Shown: positions 1 through 13,419 of the stretch, one piece after another | Layout of the letters: each line of letters opens with the position of its first letter | Numbering within the stretch: position 1 is the first letter of the stretch | NCBI GenBank assembly: GCA_013399115.1 | Contig: VXAA01006458.1 | Span: forward strand, 1 to 64,000 | Length of the DNA: 64,000 bases | Reading direction: 5' to 3' | Source: Anseranas semipalmata | Taxonomy: Eukaryota; Chordata; Aves; Anseriformes; Anseranatidae | Program-made: the position numbers and the translations under genes | The notes under the pieces: generated by a model | What the model was told of the DNA's origin: nothing | The model's database searches: none | Seen by the model: the letters and a program-made list of their open reading frames with translations, nothing else

Positions 1-470
1 CAGGCAGAGCTCCATGCGCTCCATCTGCTCGTTGACATAGGGGGTGACACCCCCTCCTCGTCTCCCCTGCCTGTCCTTCCTAAAGACCCTGTAACCTTCC
101 ATTCCAACACTCCAGTCATGGGAGCCATCCCACCACGTCTCCATGATGCCAATGAGGTCATAGCCTGAAGGTGTGCATACAACTCTAACGCCTCTTTTAT
201 ATTCCCCATGCTAGGTGCGTTAGCATAGAGACATTTAAGTTGGGCCCCTGATGAAGNCCCTGATGAAGTTGACTTACTGGCCGGAGTGGCTGGAATTCCT
301 TTGTGGTGCTCCTCGGGTGCTCTCCTGCTGACCCGTGACCTTTCTCCAGGCTCTGGGCATCTATCACTGGCACTGGCATCAAACTGGGAAGGCCTCTGCT
401 CTCCCCTGGAATGCGCCCACCTTCAGGGAGTGACTCTGGATGAGACCAGGCAGGAGCTCAGGTTGTAATG
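1..470 (-). mobile_element. CR1 LINE fragment, 5' region and endonuclease start
   Basis: Read on the minus strand, the left part translates to the start of the CR1 ORF2 apurinic endonuclease. Recognisable blocks are LKCLYANAPSMGN, then YDLIGIMETWWD, then FRKDRQGRRGGGV, running off the left edge of the window. METWWD matches the conserved E-T-W region of the CR1 endonuclease, where the glutamate is a catalytic metal-binding residue in active copies. The part from about 240 to 470 resembles the sequence preceding this domain in CR1 and is less certain. The frame is interrupted and there is a single N at 257, so the copy is dead. Family assignment rests on recognition of the translated motifs. 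Confidence 0.75.
257..257. other. Single N between two copies of an 11-base repeat
   Basis: The N is flanked on both sides by CCCTGATGAAG. A lone N at the join of an exact short direct repeat is typical of automated gap closing where the two contig ends overlap and were not merged. The duplication may therefore be artificial. Confidence 0.6.
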
Positions 471-484
471 GAAACTCAGTATAG

Positions 485-1190
485 TTGGGGGACAAGAGGC
501 TGGAGAGGAGCCCCACAGAAAGGGATCTGGGGATTTTGGTCAACAGCAAGTTGAACATGAGTCAACAGTGTGCCCTGGCAGCCAAAAGGGCCAACCATAC
601 CCTGCCTAGCACGGCATTGCTAGCCTGCCGAGGGAAGGGATTGTCCCGCCCTGCTCCACACTGGTGCAGCCTCACCTCCAGTACTGTGTACAGTTTTGGG
701 CACCACAGAATGAGGACATAAAGCTATTTGAGAGTGTCCAAAGGCGGGCTATGAAGATGGTGAAGGCTCTAGAGGGCAAGTTGTATAAGAAGCAGCTGAG
801 GTCCCTTGGTTTGTTCAGCCCAGAGAAGAGGAGACTGAGGGGAGGCCTCATGGCAGCCTGCAGCTTCCTCACGAGGGGAGCGGAGGGGCAGGCGCTGATC
901 TCTGCTCTCTGGTGACAGCGACAGGACCCGAGGGAACGGCATGGAGCTGTGACAGGGGAGGTTCAGGCTGGGTGTTAGGAAAAGGTTCTTCACCGAGAGG
1001 GTGTTTGGGCACTGGAACAGGCTCCCCAGGGAAGTGGTCACAGCACTGAGCCTGTTGAAGTTCAAGAAGCATTTGGACAATGCTCTCAGATACATGGTTT
1101 GGTTTTTGGGTGGTCCTGTGCAGAGCCAGGAGTTGGACTTGATGATCCTTGTGGGTCCCTTGCAACTCAAGGATATTCTATGATTCTATA
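485..1190 (+). mobile_element. CR1 LINE 3' end (reverse transcriptase C-terminus and 3' UTR)
   Basis: The sequence encodes the well-known C-terminal tail of CR1 ORF2 with frameshifts. Blocks in order are [83 protein letters not shown] and [11 protein letters not shown]. Several blocks lie in different frames, so it is a pseudogene. It ends in two tandem octamers, ATTCTATG and ATTCTATA (1175-1190), the hallmark CR1 3' terminus. CR1 ends in short microsatellite-like repeats rather than poly(A), which fits. The copy is 5'-truncated, as most CR1 copies are, and joins the inverted segment at about 470-485. Confidence 0.92.
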
Positions 1191-2430
1191 TATGCAGTGA
1201 TGGTTCTGATTACTTCACATGAGAAATTGCTTTTGTTTGAGGAGATGGCTAATTCTGTGCACCAGGCCTTGAATTCTGATCGGAAGAGGTGAGCTGTGCA
1301 TGTTATAGGAGTGTATATACTGTAACTTCCTATATTCCAATAGCTGCCTTCTTCCTCACAAGCAGGCCTTGAGAAGTGTACAGAGCAGAGTAAAAATAAA
1401 ATAGTATTAATCACTGGTAATGAAAAACTACTCTGACCCCAGAGGAGAGAAGAGTAACATTTTCCAGGGGTTGAGGTGCAGGCATTGGACAGAGCAGGTC
1501 CTGTTACGTGCTTGGATGGCACCCAGCCCACGTCCCATCACTGTTTACTCTGTAAATATTGATTTCCCAATGAAAACAACTGTTGTACAGTACAGTCAGA
1601 GTTAAAGAACTGCTCTGACAAAAACCGCACACGCGCCTCACTTCTGCAACATTCCTGAGACAAGGCTGTATTTTTATCATCTGCAAAACCAGCTGCATCT
1701 GCTGTGTTGAGCTATAACTGGAATCCCGACTCCCTCATTATGACCTCCGTCAGAGGAGTGAGCCAGCTTCCATGGGGTATAATTTAAGTTCTACCCAGTG
1801 CTATGGCTTTCCCGAGAAAAAGATAACACCCTGGTGCATGGAGCTGGATGAGAGACTAGCCTAGCTCTGCTGCTGCTAGAGGACCTGCTGCATGCATACC
1901 TTAATCTTTCCTAAAAGTCACTCCAGACCATGGGCATCCATTGCTGCTATAGATGAACCCTGTTAAAAAGCCTCTTCCTGCACACAGGCTGTCCTACCAT
2001 CGACTACATGAATCATATGCTCCTTTCGTAGCATATTTCTTTCAGAAAGATCATTTCCGTGCCCTCTGACTTCAAAGACAAATACCTGAAAACAGCAAAG
2101 TAACAGTGATGCCAGGCTTCACTGGTCCAATGAGGACTGCAAGCAAGAGAAAGGTTTCTCAGCTTCACTGCGTCTGTTAACGGGATTCAGTTAAGTTGCC
2201 AGAGATTATAAGCATTTAGAGGGACATCAACCATCACTCCTTGCTACCCAACAAAATCTTTCTAATCACAGTGGTTGTATTTGGGAAGCATTATGTGCTG
2301 TAACTCATCACCAGGGCTTAATTCAGCCTCTCTTGGGGCGCCATTGTACCTGGTAAGCCAAGGTAACTGTCTTGGTTGTTGATACACAGGAAAGGAGTAT
2401 TTGGATGTCTGTCGATTATGTCTGTTTTCA
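1191..2430. other. Intergenic, no gene recognised
   Basis: The short open frames here match no protein family I recognise and show no splice-flanked coding signal. The composition is ordinary, moderately AT-rich. No repeat family was identified. Confidence 0.6.
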
Positions 2431-2438
2431 TTTAATTT

Positions 2439-2454
2439 AAAAAAAAAAAAAAAA
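2439..2454. repeat. Poly(A) run of 16
   Basis: An uninterrupted run of A. No retrogene or LINE sequence is recognised next to it. Confidence 0.9.
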
Positions 2455-2525
2455 GTTCATTCTAAAACAGATTGAAGGTTGCAAGCAGGAGGTTGGTCAA
2501 AAATCAAATTTTGCATTCCTAGGGG

Positions 2526-2573
2526 AAAAAAAAAAAGCAAACAAACAAACACAAACAAACAAACAAAAAAACA
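2526..2573. repeat. A-rich (CAAA)n microsatellite
   Basis: An A run of 11 is followed by tandem CAAA units with slight imperfections, then another short A run. It is a simple sequence repeat in intergenic DNA. Confidence 0.9.
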
Positions 2574-5500
2574 GGTTCTTTAAATACTTGGTCTGACACC
2601 AGATCAGATCAAGAAAAGAGAAAGTGTTCATATTTATCAAGGAACAGTATTTGTCACAAAAGCTCTGGTGAAAAAAAAATTGTTTTATTTTTGGGTTAAG
2701 ATAAGGAATGGGGAAATGTCAGCAGAATTGGCACCATCCTGCAGGATGTATCTGTTTGTAGCAGCAGGCATTTCCCTCATAGCTGCCTTTCAGCAGAAAG
2801 TCCTTGACCAGCTGTAGGAGAAAGCGAGCTCCGGCCAATGCCCAGTGCAACCGTTCAAGCCTGCTGCTCCACCATTTCATGTCATCATTCATGTCCACAT
2901 TACACAGAGGCTGGCCAGCTCCACATGGTACCCAGGATGGCATCACAAGCAGTGCTGGGCACATACAGACCAATGGGGCATTTCTTTCCACCCAGGGCAC
3001 CAAAGGATTTAAGAGAAGAGATGAATGATGCATAGAGATGGACAGACAAAAGGACACAGAAGAGGCTGCTCTCCATGAGGATACGGCCTCAACACCCTGG
3101 TGTGCTGCTGCTGGCTGTGGTCTTTGCAGCCATCACTGCAAAGAGCAGCTCCATGGGCAGGTCTCAGAGAGGATGATGAGGTGCCAACGGGAGGTATGAG
3201 GGGCAGCACTGGAGAAAACATGAAAGTGGTGGGATGAAAGTGGAGCAAGATGGTTACTATTGATTGAATCCATACTTGGCTTGAAGAGCATCTGCTGGGT
3301 GGCAGAGATGAAGCAAGAAGCTCTGATGTGCTGAAGAGATCTGAGTCAGCAGGGGGATGCAGAGAGAGGAGGCAGATTGGGTAAAGCAGTGGGATAGGAA
3401 AGACCATCTCTTCGTGCAGCGTTTAAAAAGATGGGATAGTGCTGAGGACCACACAGGCCCAGGTGGGGCTTTGATACACGGCTGGATCAGCAAAGACATG
3501 CTGTGAGGAGTGAAGCAGGCTCCTTGGGCAGAGCTGGGGAAGTCTCATCAAGGGCTAACTGGTGTGGTGAGCCTCCAATCTCCTCAACATCCTCCTGGTA
3601 GGGTTGTGCACCAGCTCTCAAATTTCTCAAATTGCCAGACGCTTTCCAAACCTCTGTCTGAGGAGGCCAAGCTATGACCCACTCGCAGGTGTTTTTTTTT
3701 TTCCTTCCAATTGCAAATTGCTTCCTGAAATCAGGCTCCTTCACTGCATATTGGCCAGCCAAAATAGTCACCCTGAGCTGATAGAGGCTCTGGAAAACGT
3801 AGGTTCACGCTCAGCTCTTTCAGCACCCTCTGGCAGGCGAGGGAGGTGTTTCGTTCCTTGTGCTTCATTTCAACACGTTCAATATTGACCTTTTCTTTCC
3901 CTAATGGGGAGGGTTTGGGGGAGGCAGGAGAGACGGGGAAGGAGGTTTGTTCCTTGCTCTTTCTTTGCAAGTCAAGCAGAGGAAAGAGACACTCAGGGCT
4001 CGGTAGGGTGATGGTTATTTGCTCTTTCATCCTGTTCAAGTGGCCTGTTTGGGGAACGTGGTGTTGATCTTCCTCGCCAGCATGTGAGCACTGAGAAACT
4101 GAGGGGCCAACACACACACCAAGTCGTCTCGGGGGACAGTTCATCTTGACATCAGTTGAATACTGAAGTGCAGAGTTGGGAGGGTTTTGCTGCTTGCTGC
4201 ACTATAGGAAGGAGCTTTGTCGTGGGCTGTTCTGAATTCCTGCACTTGCAGCTGGACGGTTGTGTTATAGGCTTCTACTTTTGCAGAAGGGGTTGCTTCT
4301 GCTGCTATGCAGGGAAAAGAACTCAGACGTCTTCTGAAGGCACAAAACCACAATGAAGAGAGCCAATGTGTGTTATTCATATATAAAAAAAAAAAAAATC
4401 ATGATCTGCAGAAGCTTAATTTACAATTTGTGCAGTCTGAGATTAACAGTGCTGCATGTCTGGGAGTCTCGAACAGCAGTAAATGATTCCCCCAGCTTAA
4501 CTTAGTACAAAACAAAATCTCCATTCTCCAGCCCACCCAAGCTCAGCATAAAGAGCTTCCCAGCGAGGAAGACAGGAAAGCCGAAGTACACACCCAGCCC
4601 TGAGCCAGCGATTCCCAACCAGTCTCACCAGTTGTGTGTGCAGCAGCTGGAGCCCTGCGAAGTACAGGATCAGGGCTTTGCCCAGCCCCTGGCAGCTGCT
4701 GGCAGCCAGCGGCTCCAGGGCATGCGCAGCCTCTGTGCATCCTCCTGCAGCGCTGCTGCTGATGGAAGGGATGAGTCAGGCTTAATGAAGGAGCACACCT
4801 TCACCTGGTGCAAGTGAGCTCTGTGTCATCTCGGTTTTACCACCACCAGTGATGCATCCCGCCTCAAGGCCTCCCCAGTAATCTCCTTCTCTTATTCGGT
4901 AAACAGAAAATAAAAATAATTCGCTTGCAAGTCGCCAGTGGATTACCAACCTCCAGCTGTAACTTTGATGACTAACGCAGCCTGCTGTACCCCAGCCATG
5001 CCAAAGTTCTAATTTGGATAATTTTACGTCTTCCTATGGGTTGTCCTCGAGGAAGATGAAGAGAAGGTGTTTTTTTGGTGGGAGCTCAGGTTTGTCTGGG
5101 GTTTGTTTTGAAACTTAGTCAACAGGGTGTAAAGGGTGCACAAATCATGTTAGGAATTACTGCTGCACACCTGTCCGAAATCAGAAGTGGAAAGGGCTGG
5201 GCTAGAAATGGGTTCATCTGTTGTGGAGAGACTTTTTTGCAAAGCTGGAGGCCTGGTTTAGAAAAGGACTGAGTTCAGTTCCATGCACACAAAGCAACAC
5301 CTCTGAATTAAATATTTTTTAATATTTAATAATTGTAGTTTGTTTTCAGCCAGAAGTCATGTGGAAGCTTTCATATCAGAAGCAGCAGAAAAGTGAAATG
5401 TGAAGCTGTATTTCTCATGTTCCTCCCATTTTTGGTTTCTCTTCCAAGCTGATTTACTATGGATTTACTCGAACAAAAAGGGTCAGCTCTTCAGGAGGAA

Positions 5501-8500
5501 CAGATAGATCAACAAAAATGATCCAATGCCATCTATTTTTGGCATTGGTTTAGAACAGCTTGCAGTGGGCACTGATGAGTAGATCCTGGTTGAAGTCAAA
5601 TGCAGCAAATCCACCCTGTGAACTCAGGGTGCTCTTCACCACGCTCTGCTCCAGCTCACAGAAAGAGTATCTATAATATTCAGGAAATTATGCCCTTTTC
5701 CCTGGCTAGCTCATACTGAGATCAAGCTGTAAAGGTGTGTTTTCCCATACAGAGCTTGTCTCTTTGCAGTTACCAGAAAGGGAGAGAGGAGACGGAGGAA
5801 CAGCCCAGAGCCCACGGACAAAGGGAACAATAGGAACCGTTTTGCAGGCAGAGGCTGCTCTGTTCTTGGCCACGTTCACATGGATAAAGGAGACCAAGTA
5901 AGAGCCTGCAAAGCTGCACAATGATAAGAGAAAAATATTATAATGCTGTTCTGCAGGCTGGGCTGGGCCATGATTATACGGCAATTCATCCAGCACAGTT
6001 CCCCAGGGCCAAGATGCAGTCAGTAACCCTTCACTTAGACTCCTGGCTTCTCTGCAGAGCCACAAGAGCAGCTGATAACACCCTGGCAGCCCCAGCCGTG
6101 GGCAGCCTTGTGCAGAACAGCGGTGAGCTGAACATCCAGTTTGTCTGCTTTTCACATGGAAGGAGGCCGGGCCAGCGGTGCAGCGCAGGGAGGGATGGCC
6201 ACATCCCTGCTCTGACATGGATCCACGCTTTGGTCTTGGGCAAGTCAGCTAGCTGCAGCCTGAGTCCCAGGAGGCATCAGGAGGACTTTGTGCTGCCATG
6301 GCCTCCTTGGACATCAATGCCCAGGGAAAGCACATCCCAATGGCAAAGCTGGAGCAAAGCTCGGCGGTGGTGGCCAGCTCTTGGGTGGCAGAGTCCAGGT
6401 GGGGTATGAGGAGGTGGCCCACAAGGCAGGAGAGGAACAGAGATGCCCCTCCTGTGGTCAACAGGACGTGCAGGCATGTGTTTGGTACCAGCCTGCTCGT
6501 CCCTTCTTGGTTCACTAGAGCTTCAGTTAGGGGCGGTGCTGGGTGGTACACTGCTGGCAGCTCCAGAAAGCTGGAGCTGGGCTGTCAAAGGGGAGCAGCC
6601 CAGGAAATATTATCCAGAGCCTGTTTCCAGACATCTCTGGTTGATGCAGAGTGCAGAGAGCAAGCAAAGACAAACACGCACGTTCTCTGTTGTATGCAGC
6701 CCCTGCTCTCCCAGGCCAGCGGGCAGCAGGGCTGCAGCAGCGCGGGGCTGGCAGCTGCCCCCGGGTTGGGCTGGGAACACAGAGGTGCATCACCAGATCC
6801 ACAGGTTCTCCGCTGGGGCGTTTCCACACGGCTACGGATTGCACCACTCCTGACGCAGGAGGGCTCGTGAAGGCGTCACCGTATCGCTCTCACTGCCTCT
6901 GAAGCTGAGTGTTTATGCCAGACCCCAGGGACGAGGCTGTGCTTTGAGAGGCTTGGAAGATGGATGATGTTAAACATCTCTAAAAGCAGTCCTGGATGAG
7001 GGAACGATTTCTGAGCACATCCGAAGGAGCCTCCAACCTCTGCTTCCTGCCAGCAGAATCGCTCAGGGCACCCACATTTCAAACAGATGGATGGTAGCCC
7101 AATAACAACTTCAGCTTTTATAAACAGCCTCCAGTCCAAGTCCTTCCAGGGGAGACTGTTTTGAACAGTGAAGAAACACACATCAAAGGTAGCCCACAGC
7201 ATCTGCCAGGGTTGTTAGGGTGTCGTGGGCATGTTGCAGGTGCTTGCTCCTGGAGTGGGAGCCCCTCTGCTGTGATGTTCTCCAGGAGTGATTGGGGAAA
7301 AACAAGGGCCTGTACCATGGCAGAAAGAGACCCTTGCATCCCTGAGAAGAGCTGGTTGTTGGGAGGACCAGGTGGTCAGCTCCTGGTCTTCATGTCGAGG
7401 TTATCAAGGAAAGGGAAAAGGTGAAGGAAGACTCATCTACAGCCACCCTCCACCATGATGCCAGCTCAGAAGAAAATCATGGCTGGGTGATACTCCTGGG
7501 CAGCCTTTACCAAGGCTGACTTAAACCAGTCCTCGTACCTAGCCTGGCCTGCTGGGCTGCCACAGGTTTGCTGTGTCCCATGCGCCGTTGTGAGCGAGAG
7601 CTCCCTGTCTTTGCTGATGAGCCAGACCACAGTCAGGAGCCCATGCAATTATCATTAAGTGAGTAATTGGTGGAGTCTAATTTCTTTTCCAGGCCTTGTT
7701 TCAGGAGAGGTGGGGGAGTGTGTGAGCTGGTCCCAGCAGGAGAAGGCTGCTGCCAGCCGGGGTGGATGGTGGAGGCAGAAGGGCCGTGGGAGCCCAAGGA
7801 GGAGCTGCGGTGAGCTGTGCCCTGGGTGTTCTCTGTCCCTTGGCCAGCAGCAAAGACGCCTGCCCGGTGTAGGGTACCGGGGCACGACAGCCCCTTGCTT
7901 GTGCCAAAGCACTCGGACCCCCCATCCCTCACTATTAGCACCTGGTGGGGCGTCCGTAAAGTGCAGCTTCCTGCAGCCAGAGAGACCTCATTGGCAAGAG
8001 CACATTTGGCCCAGGGTTGTTCCTACACAGGAGCTATCTTGTCTTTGCCAGAGTAAAAACCAGTGTGTCATCCGCTGAACCAATATTGCTGTCCCAGTGA
8101 AAGCTTTGAGTGTTCTGGACCTAGAGTAAATAAATAATGTAGAAAGGATAATACCAAGCTAATAAAGCTATTATCTGGGAAGATTGCAGCCTAATCTCCA
8201 GCACAATGAAGATAATGAGTGTTGAATCATGCCCGGAGCATCCTAACTAAGCGGCAGTGGTTTTGATAAAGGATAGGAGCGGATTTTTGGTGGCAAAGAA
8301 AACTGTGGGTCACCATTTCTGCTGGTGGCAGAGCTGGCTCAGCCTCGTGCTCCCATCACCTCTGCCTTGGGCAGGCCAAGGAGCCATCCAGCTCGGCTGC
8401 ACCGGCGTGATGGGGATGCGGAAGGGGATGCCGAGCCATTCTGGCCTCTGCCGGACCCGCTCCTAAGTGACAAGCTGAGCCGTGGCGATAGCTGTGTGTC

Positions 8501-11500
8501 ACCAAAGGGGACGGATTCGGCAGCGCTGCCAGCTCATGCCATTGCTGGCAGCAGGGGGCTGCTAAATGCACAGCTTTGCAGCAACCCCCATGCGCAGCCA
8601 GCGATCCCAAAATAAAACCAAACACCCCCGGACACGTTGAGGATACACAAAGGAGCTGACAGCCTCTGATTCTGGCCTTGCATCAATGAATTGTGACTTG
8701 AGAGCTTTATTTGGACTGCTAAGAAAAACATCTGCACAAAAATACTGCTTTAAAGTGGGATTTCGATGAGAAGTGCTTGGCTCCTGCTGGAAGCACAGCA
8801 CCTAACTCCCCTACATCCCCTTCAAAAATCCCAGCCTTGGACTGGAGAGCACTGCAGAAGGGCAGGATTTGTACAACCTGAAGAAAATAAAAATACCTCT
8901 GGAAAAAAAAAAAATCACCAGCAATTTAAAAGCAATAAAAACCTAACTTGCAGAGATGGGGATAAATAGGGGACACGTTGGTGAGTGATGGGAGTAGGGA
9001 GCGGGCGCTATGCTTGGCAAGCTTGTGGTGTTGTGCTTGTAGGGAGACCCGGGCTGGGGTGAGCTGCTCCGTGCGGGCAGCGGCGATGCAGGGAGGATGA
9101 GTGCACACACTGACCTGGGCAGTGCTGTGGAAAAATATTTGCAACTGTCAAACAGACCGAGCTTGCTGCGGTACCCAGAAGAGCTCTATCGCTGAATTCC
9201 TATCTGAACAGCCATAAAAAGCGGGGAGGGGGAGATAACCCAATGGTGAGATTCTTGCGAGCTCATAAATCCCAGCGAGCCCCAGCCTTGGACTGCTGGA
9301 ACAGCCAGGAAGCCCCGTGGCCTGCTCCGCGCAGCTCCCAGCCCTGCCTCCACCGGCCACAGCATCGTCAGGAGGAGAACGGAGCTGAGCTGCGGGGATG
9401 GAGGGATTTTTCCTAGCAGCAGGGAAGCTGCTGCAGCCCAAGGCCTTTTTGGGGGGTGGAATGATTTAAGCACCTCTCTGGCATCCTGCTGATCTTCTGG
9501 GGGGCAGAGGGGGAGCCCGATAGCTGAGCCTCCTCAGGGTGATCATTGTGGTGTATTTGCAGAATCAAAGGTTTCCCCTTGGAGCAGTGCCAGCCGGCTT
9601 TGGGAAGAAGAATGGGTCTGATACAAAGGTTTGGTTTTTTTTTTTAAAGCCCATTAAGTCGCCTCGGGGCTGAGCTCATGTTCCCACCGCCTCGGCGGTC
9701 GGTGCCGCGGGAGCGGGGTTTCGTTCCCATCATCTCAGCCCAAGTGGGAAAGTTCCTGTTCCCCTGCCTCCCCTCGCCAGGCTGGCACAGGGAGGGGAAT
9801 CGCCCCAGAGGGAGCTGGGGTGCCGCTGCCACCTCCTGCAGCATCTCAAGCGTGCGGCCAGCTGTGGGGAGGCTCGGGCCAGGAGCACGGGGAAGCCGCA
9901 GTACCCCAGCCATGGGATATGTGCTCCTGAAAACTGTGGCCTTTGCTCATCATTTGCGCTGTCCCTCGTACATATGCCAGGCATCCAGGAGGTGCAATAA
10001 TGCTGCCAAGACCTGATCTCTCCCCAGCTCACCACGGGTAGAAGCAGGAGCTGGGGTCTTTTCTGTAGGGACCAGTCCATGCACCGAATATGTTCTCTGG
10101 AGGGGTTGAGGTGCGTCAGAGATGGTGGAAAAGGCAGAGCTATGTGTGACCAACCCCTTCGAGTGACACCAGCTTGGAGGATGCTGTGTCCCCCTCGGGA
10201 CAGCCCCCTCTGTGGCTCCATCCCATGCCAAGCCCCCGTCCCCATCCCGCTCCTCGCACAACACTTTGGCTCCCCTTTCGCCTGAAACTTAAACAGCCTG
10301 ATAGTCCCGTCAGCACTTTTCTCCTTATGTGCTTCTGGAGGCAACAACCAGCCCTAGGAGTCAGCTCTTACTCATGCCGCCTCTGTGGAAAATATAAGAA
10401 TGGGGTTAGTAATCCAGCTGTGACTAAGGAGGTTGCGACTGGGGAGGTCCCCACTGCTGTCGGTGTGGCTGGGATTTCCCTCCCTACTGTCTTGGCGACA
10501 CCCTGGTGTCACCAGCGGTTCAGGGCTGGTCCATGGTGGGGGGGCAACGTGGCCAGGGAACACAATTTCAGGACACTGGTGTGAGCCCAGGTGATGCACC
10601 AGGGAGGCTGCAGTGATCCCACCTCACTCTATCCACACAGGGCACTGGCCCTGGGCTCTCTGGACAAGAACTTGACACGACCCATCACTATGCTGCCTGC
10701 AGCATCATTCCGCAGGTCTCTTGTCAGATCTGTCCCAAATCCTGCTCATTAGAAAGAAATCCACTACCAGGACCTGCAAAAGCCACAGCAATGCTTGAAA
10801 GATACTGGGGGCACTTACTCTGGTTACACAGCTGTCACAGAGCAGGGAAATGTTCCTGCTGGTTCTGGTCGCTGAGTCTTCACATTCCAGCCCCGTGCTC
10901 AGAGGAACAAAACCTCTTAGCTCTGCACTTACTGGAGACAAACTTGAAGTCGTCTGGAGTCAGGCGTTGTAAAAATTTAATGATGCAGGACAAATCAGGG
11001 TGACCAAAATAGCCGGCAAGACAGAGATGGTCTTGTGATGTAGCGCACTCGGCCAGATCTCGGGGTGTCTGGCAGTGGTCCCCAGGTCAACCGCAGGCTG
11101 CAGGGGTCACTGAGGACAAACATTACCAAGAATGGGCTTAGCCAGCCAAGTCCTCATTTTGCAAAAGTAATGTCAGTACTTAGAAGACTGTGTCAGGAGG
11201 ATTAAGATATTTCCAGTGCAGGTAGGCCCTTCATGAGGGCTCCTAATTCCCATCGGGTAAGCTCCTTTCCCTAACGGATGGTGAAGCTGGGCTGGGACCT
11301 ACCTGGAGACCTAGGGGTGAGCTGGTTTATGCCCCATTAGGAGCATGGAAGCTCAGCACAAGCCTAAGGCAACTTGGCGCTTCCTTGCTCTGTCTCCACG
11401 ACAGCTCTGGGGCACAGGACTCTCCTGCCGAGGCAATACACTCTTTTACCCTGCTGGCAGTCACAAGATGGATTTGTCACCCACCACCCCAAGCAACGCA

Positions 11501-13419
11501 GCCAGCATCTGGCCAGACCACTTCCACCTCCCCATTTGCACTTCCTTGCCCTAATCTGAGGCTTTACATGCCCTGGCTTTTCACCGGCCCATCTGCAAAG
11601 GCAATAAATTCAGCCCTTGCTAGATGCAAGCAAATCAAGCAGCTCTCCATGTAGGCTGCGGATGCACACATCCCCGTTAAATCGTCCTCTGGCAGCCCGA
11701 GCAGCAGCTGGTCTAAGTCAGCAGCAGTCCTGGGCTTGGGAGAGAGGCACTGGTGCTCACCACTCTCCTTCCTCCTGCTTCCCCTCTTCACTGGCTGCTG
11801 TAAATGCTCCCGGGTGTAAGGAAGGTAACAGGGCACTGAACTTTCATCCATGGAGGATTTGCCCCATCTGCCTTGAAACAGGGAATTTTTTTTTTTGGTC
11901 TGGCACCTTTCATGTCAATTCAGTGCAAGAAAAGTAACATCCAAAGATGGGGCTTGTGGCCAATGGGGCTACGTCCCCAAGGTGGGACCCCCTCATGCAC
12001 CGTAAAGCATGTATATGAAAGTGATTAAATGTCATTGATGCACAGGGGAATTTGCTTATAAGCAAATCACAGATTCTTTACAAGCTTAAGAACTTTGCAG
12101 AATCAGAACCTAAATCCAGCAAGTCTCTGCTGGCACTTCCAGCCAACACAGGCTCAGCTGAGCCCTGCCTTGGAAATGCGTTTATTTTCCTTTTTGAGGC
12201 TGCAAAACATCACACCGAAGCTTTGCCTCCCCTGCCAGCTGCCGGGAGCTGCTGTGAACCCTGAGGCGAGATCGGGCTCGGCGCTGCTGGAGATAACGCT
12301 GGCTCAGGGTGCGGTTTGTTTTCAAGCAGAACCTCCCTGCTCAGATACCGAGCCACAAAAGGGCCTCTATGTGCTCTAAAAGCCCTGTATCAAAGAGAGA
12401 GCCAAAGCACAGTGCTGTCTCCTACCTCAGAGCTAAAACCAGCCCTGATTGCAGTTGATGGAAACCTTCCCGTAAGCTCCAGCAGAGCAGGATGACGGTA
12501 GCAGCGCAGAGTGGTTTTGCTCATTTGGGGCTAGTCTTCTGCCGAGACCAAAACAGTGATGAAATAAAAGCTACATCTCATTTTTCTGATGAGCAGGTCA
12601 TTTGTACAACATGAAAAACTATAATCTTGAGGAGAGATGGCTTTTTTTCCTCCAAAATCAATTTTATTTCATTTTTGTGATGGGATGGGTTCCATATTCC
12701 GTTACTGCCAGCTGAACCAAGGGTATCCTTTCAAGTTCCACGGGAGCAGACACACAAAAGCTCTTCCCTAGGGACAATACGGTATCATCTCACATGGATT
12801 GAGCTCAGAGAACATTTATAGGTCCAATGAGCAGCTAATCTGAACAATGCCAAGTATATTCTTACATATTTAGGACAAGAAACTCATTTTCTTTCCCTCA
12901 GCTCAGAGAAAGTCCTGGTTCAGTTTTGCATCCAACGAACAACCTGCATCAAACACGTCCTGTTACAAGGCAGTGCAGGGATTATTCTCCAGGCAGGCTG
13001 GGTACCCACATTGTCCCCTTCTGAGGGCTGGATGCTCATCTGTCTCGCAGGATGACTGTTGCATGTGTCCTACATAGCCAGCGAGGTTCTGGGCAGCTGG
13101 TTATTGGGCTTTCCTGTCTGAATATAGGAGCTTAATTTAATAGGCGGCTGTTGGAAAAACAAGCAGGAAGGCAACACAATGGGGCTTGATAAGCAGCCTC
13201 CAAACAAGCTCCGATGAAGCAATTACAAGAAAACGGCTGAACCGCTTCCATGAGGAAGATGCACCTCCAGGTGCCAGCTGTTCTGCAGCTGCTTGCCCAG
13301 GCTGGCAGCCTCCAGATCAAACCATCGCTGCATGGCTAACATGTGTCTTTGAGGAGGGAGGAGGGAAGGGAAGGCCTGGGAGGACATTTTGTGGAGAAAA
13401 AAGGTGAATGCAGGAGCCT
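2574..13419. other. Intergenic region upstream of DAAM1, no gene recognised
   Basis: About 10.8 kb without a supported gene. Open frames up to about 200 codons (for example around 6298-6870 and 9730-10347) match no family I recognise and overlap similar frames on both strands. Small simple repeats occur, such as an A run at 4385-4398. Old, unrecognised repeats may be present. Confidence 0.55.
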
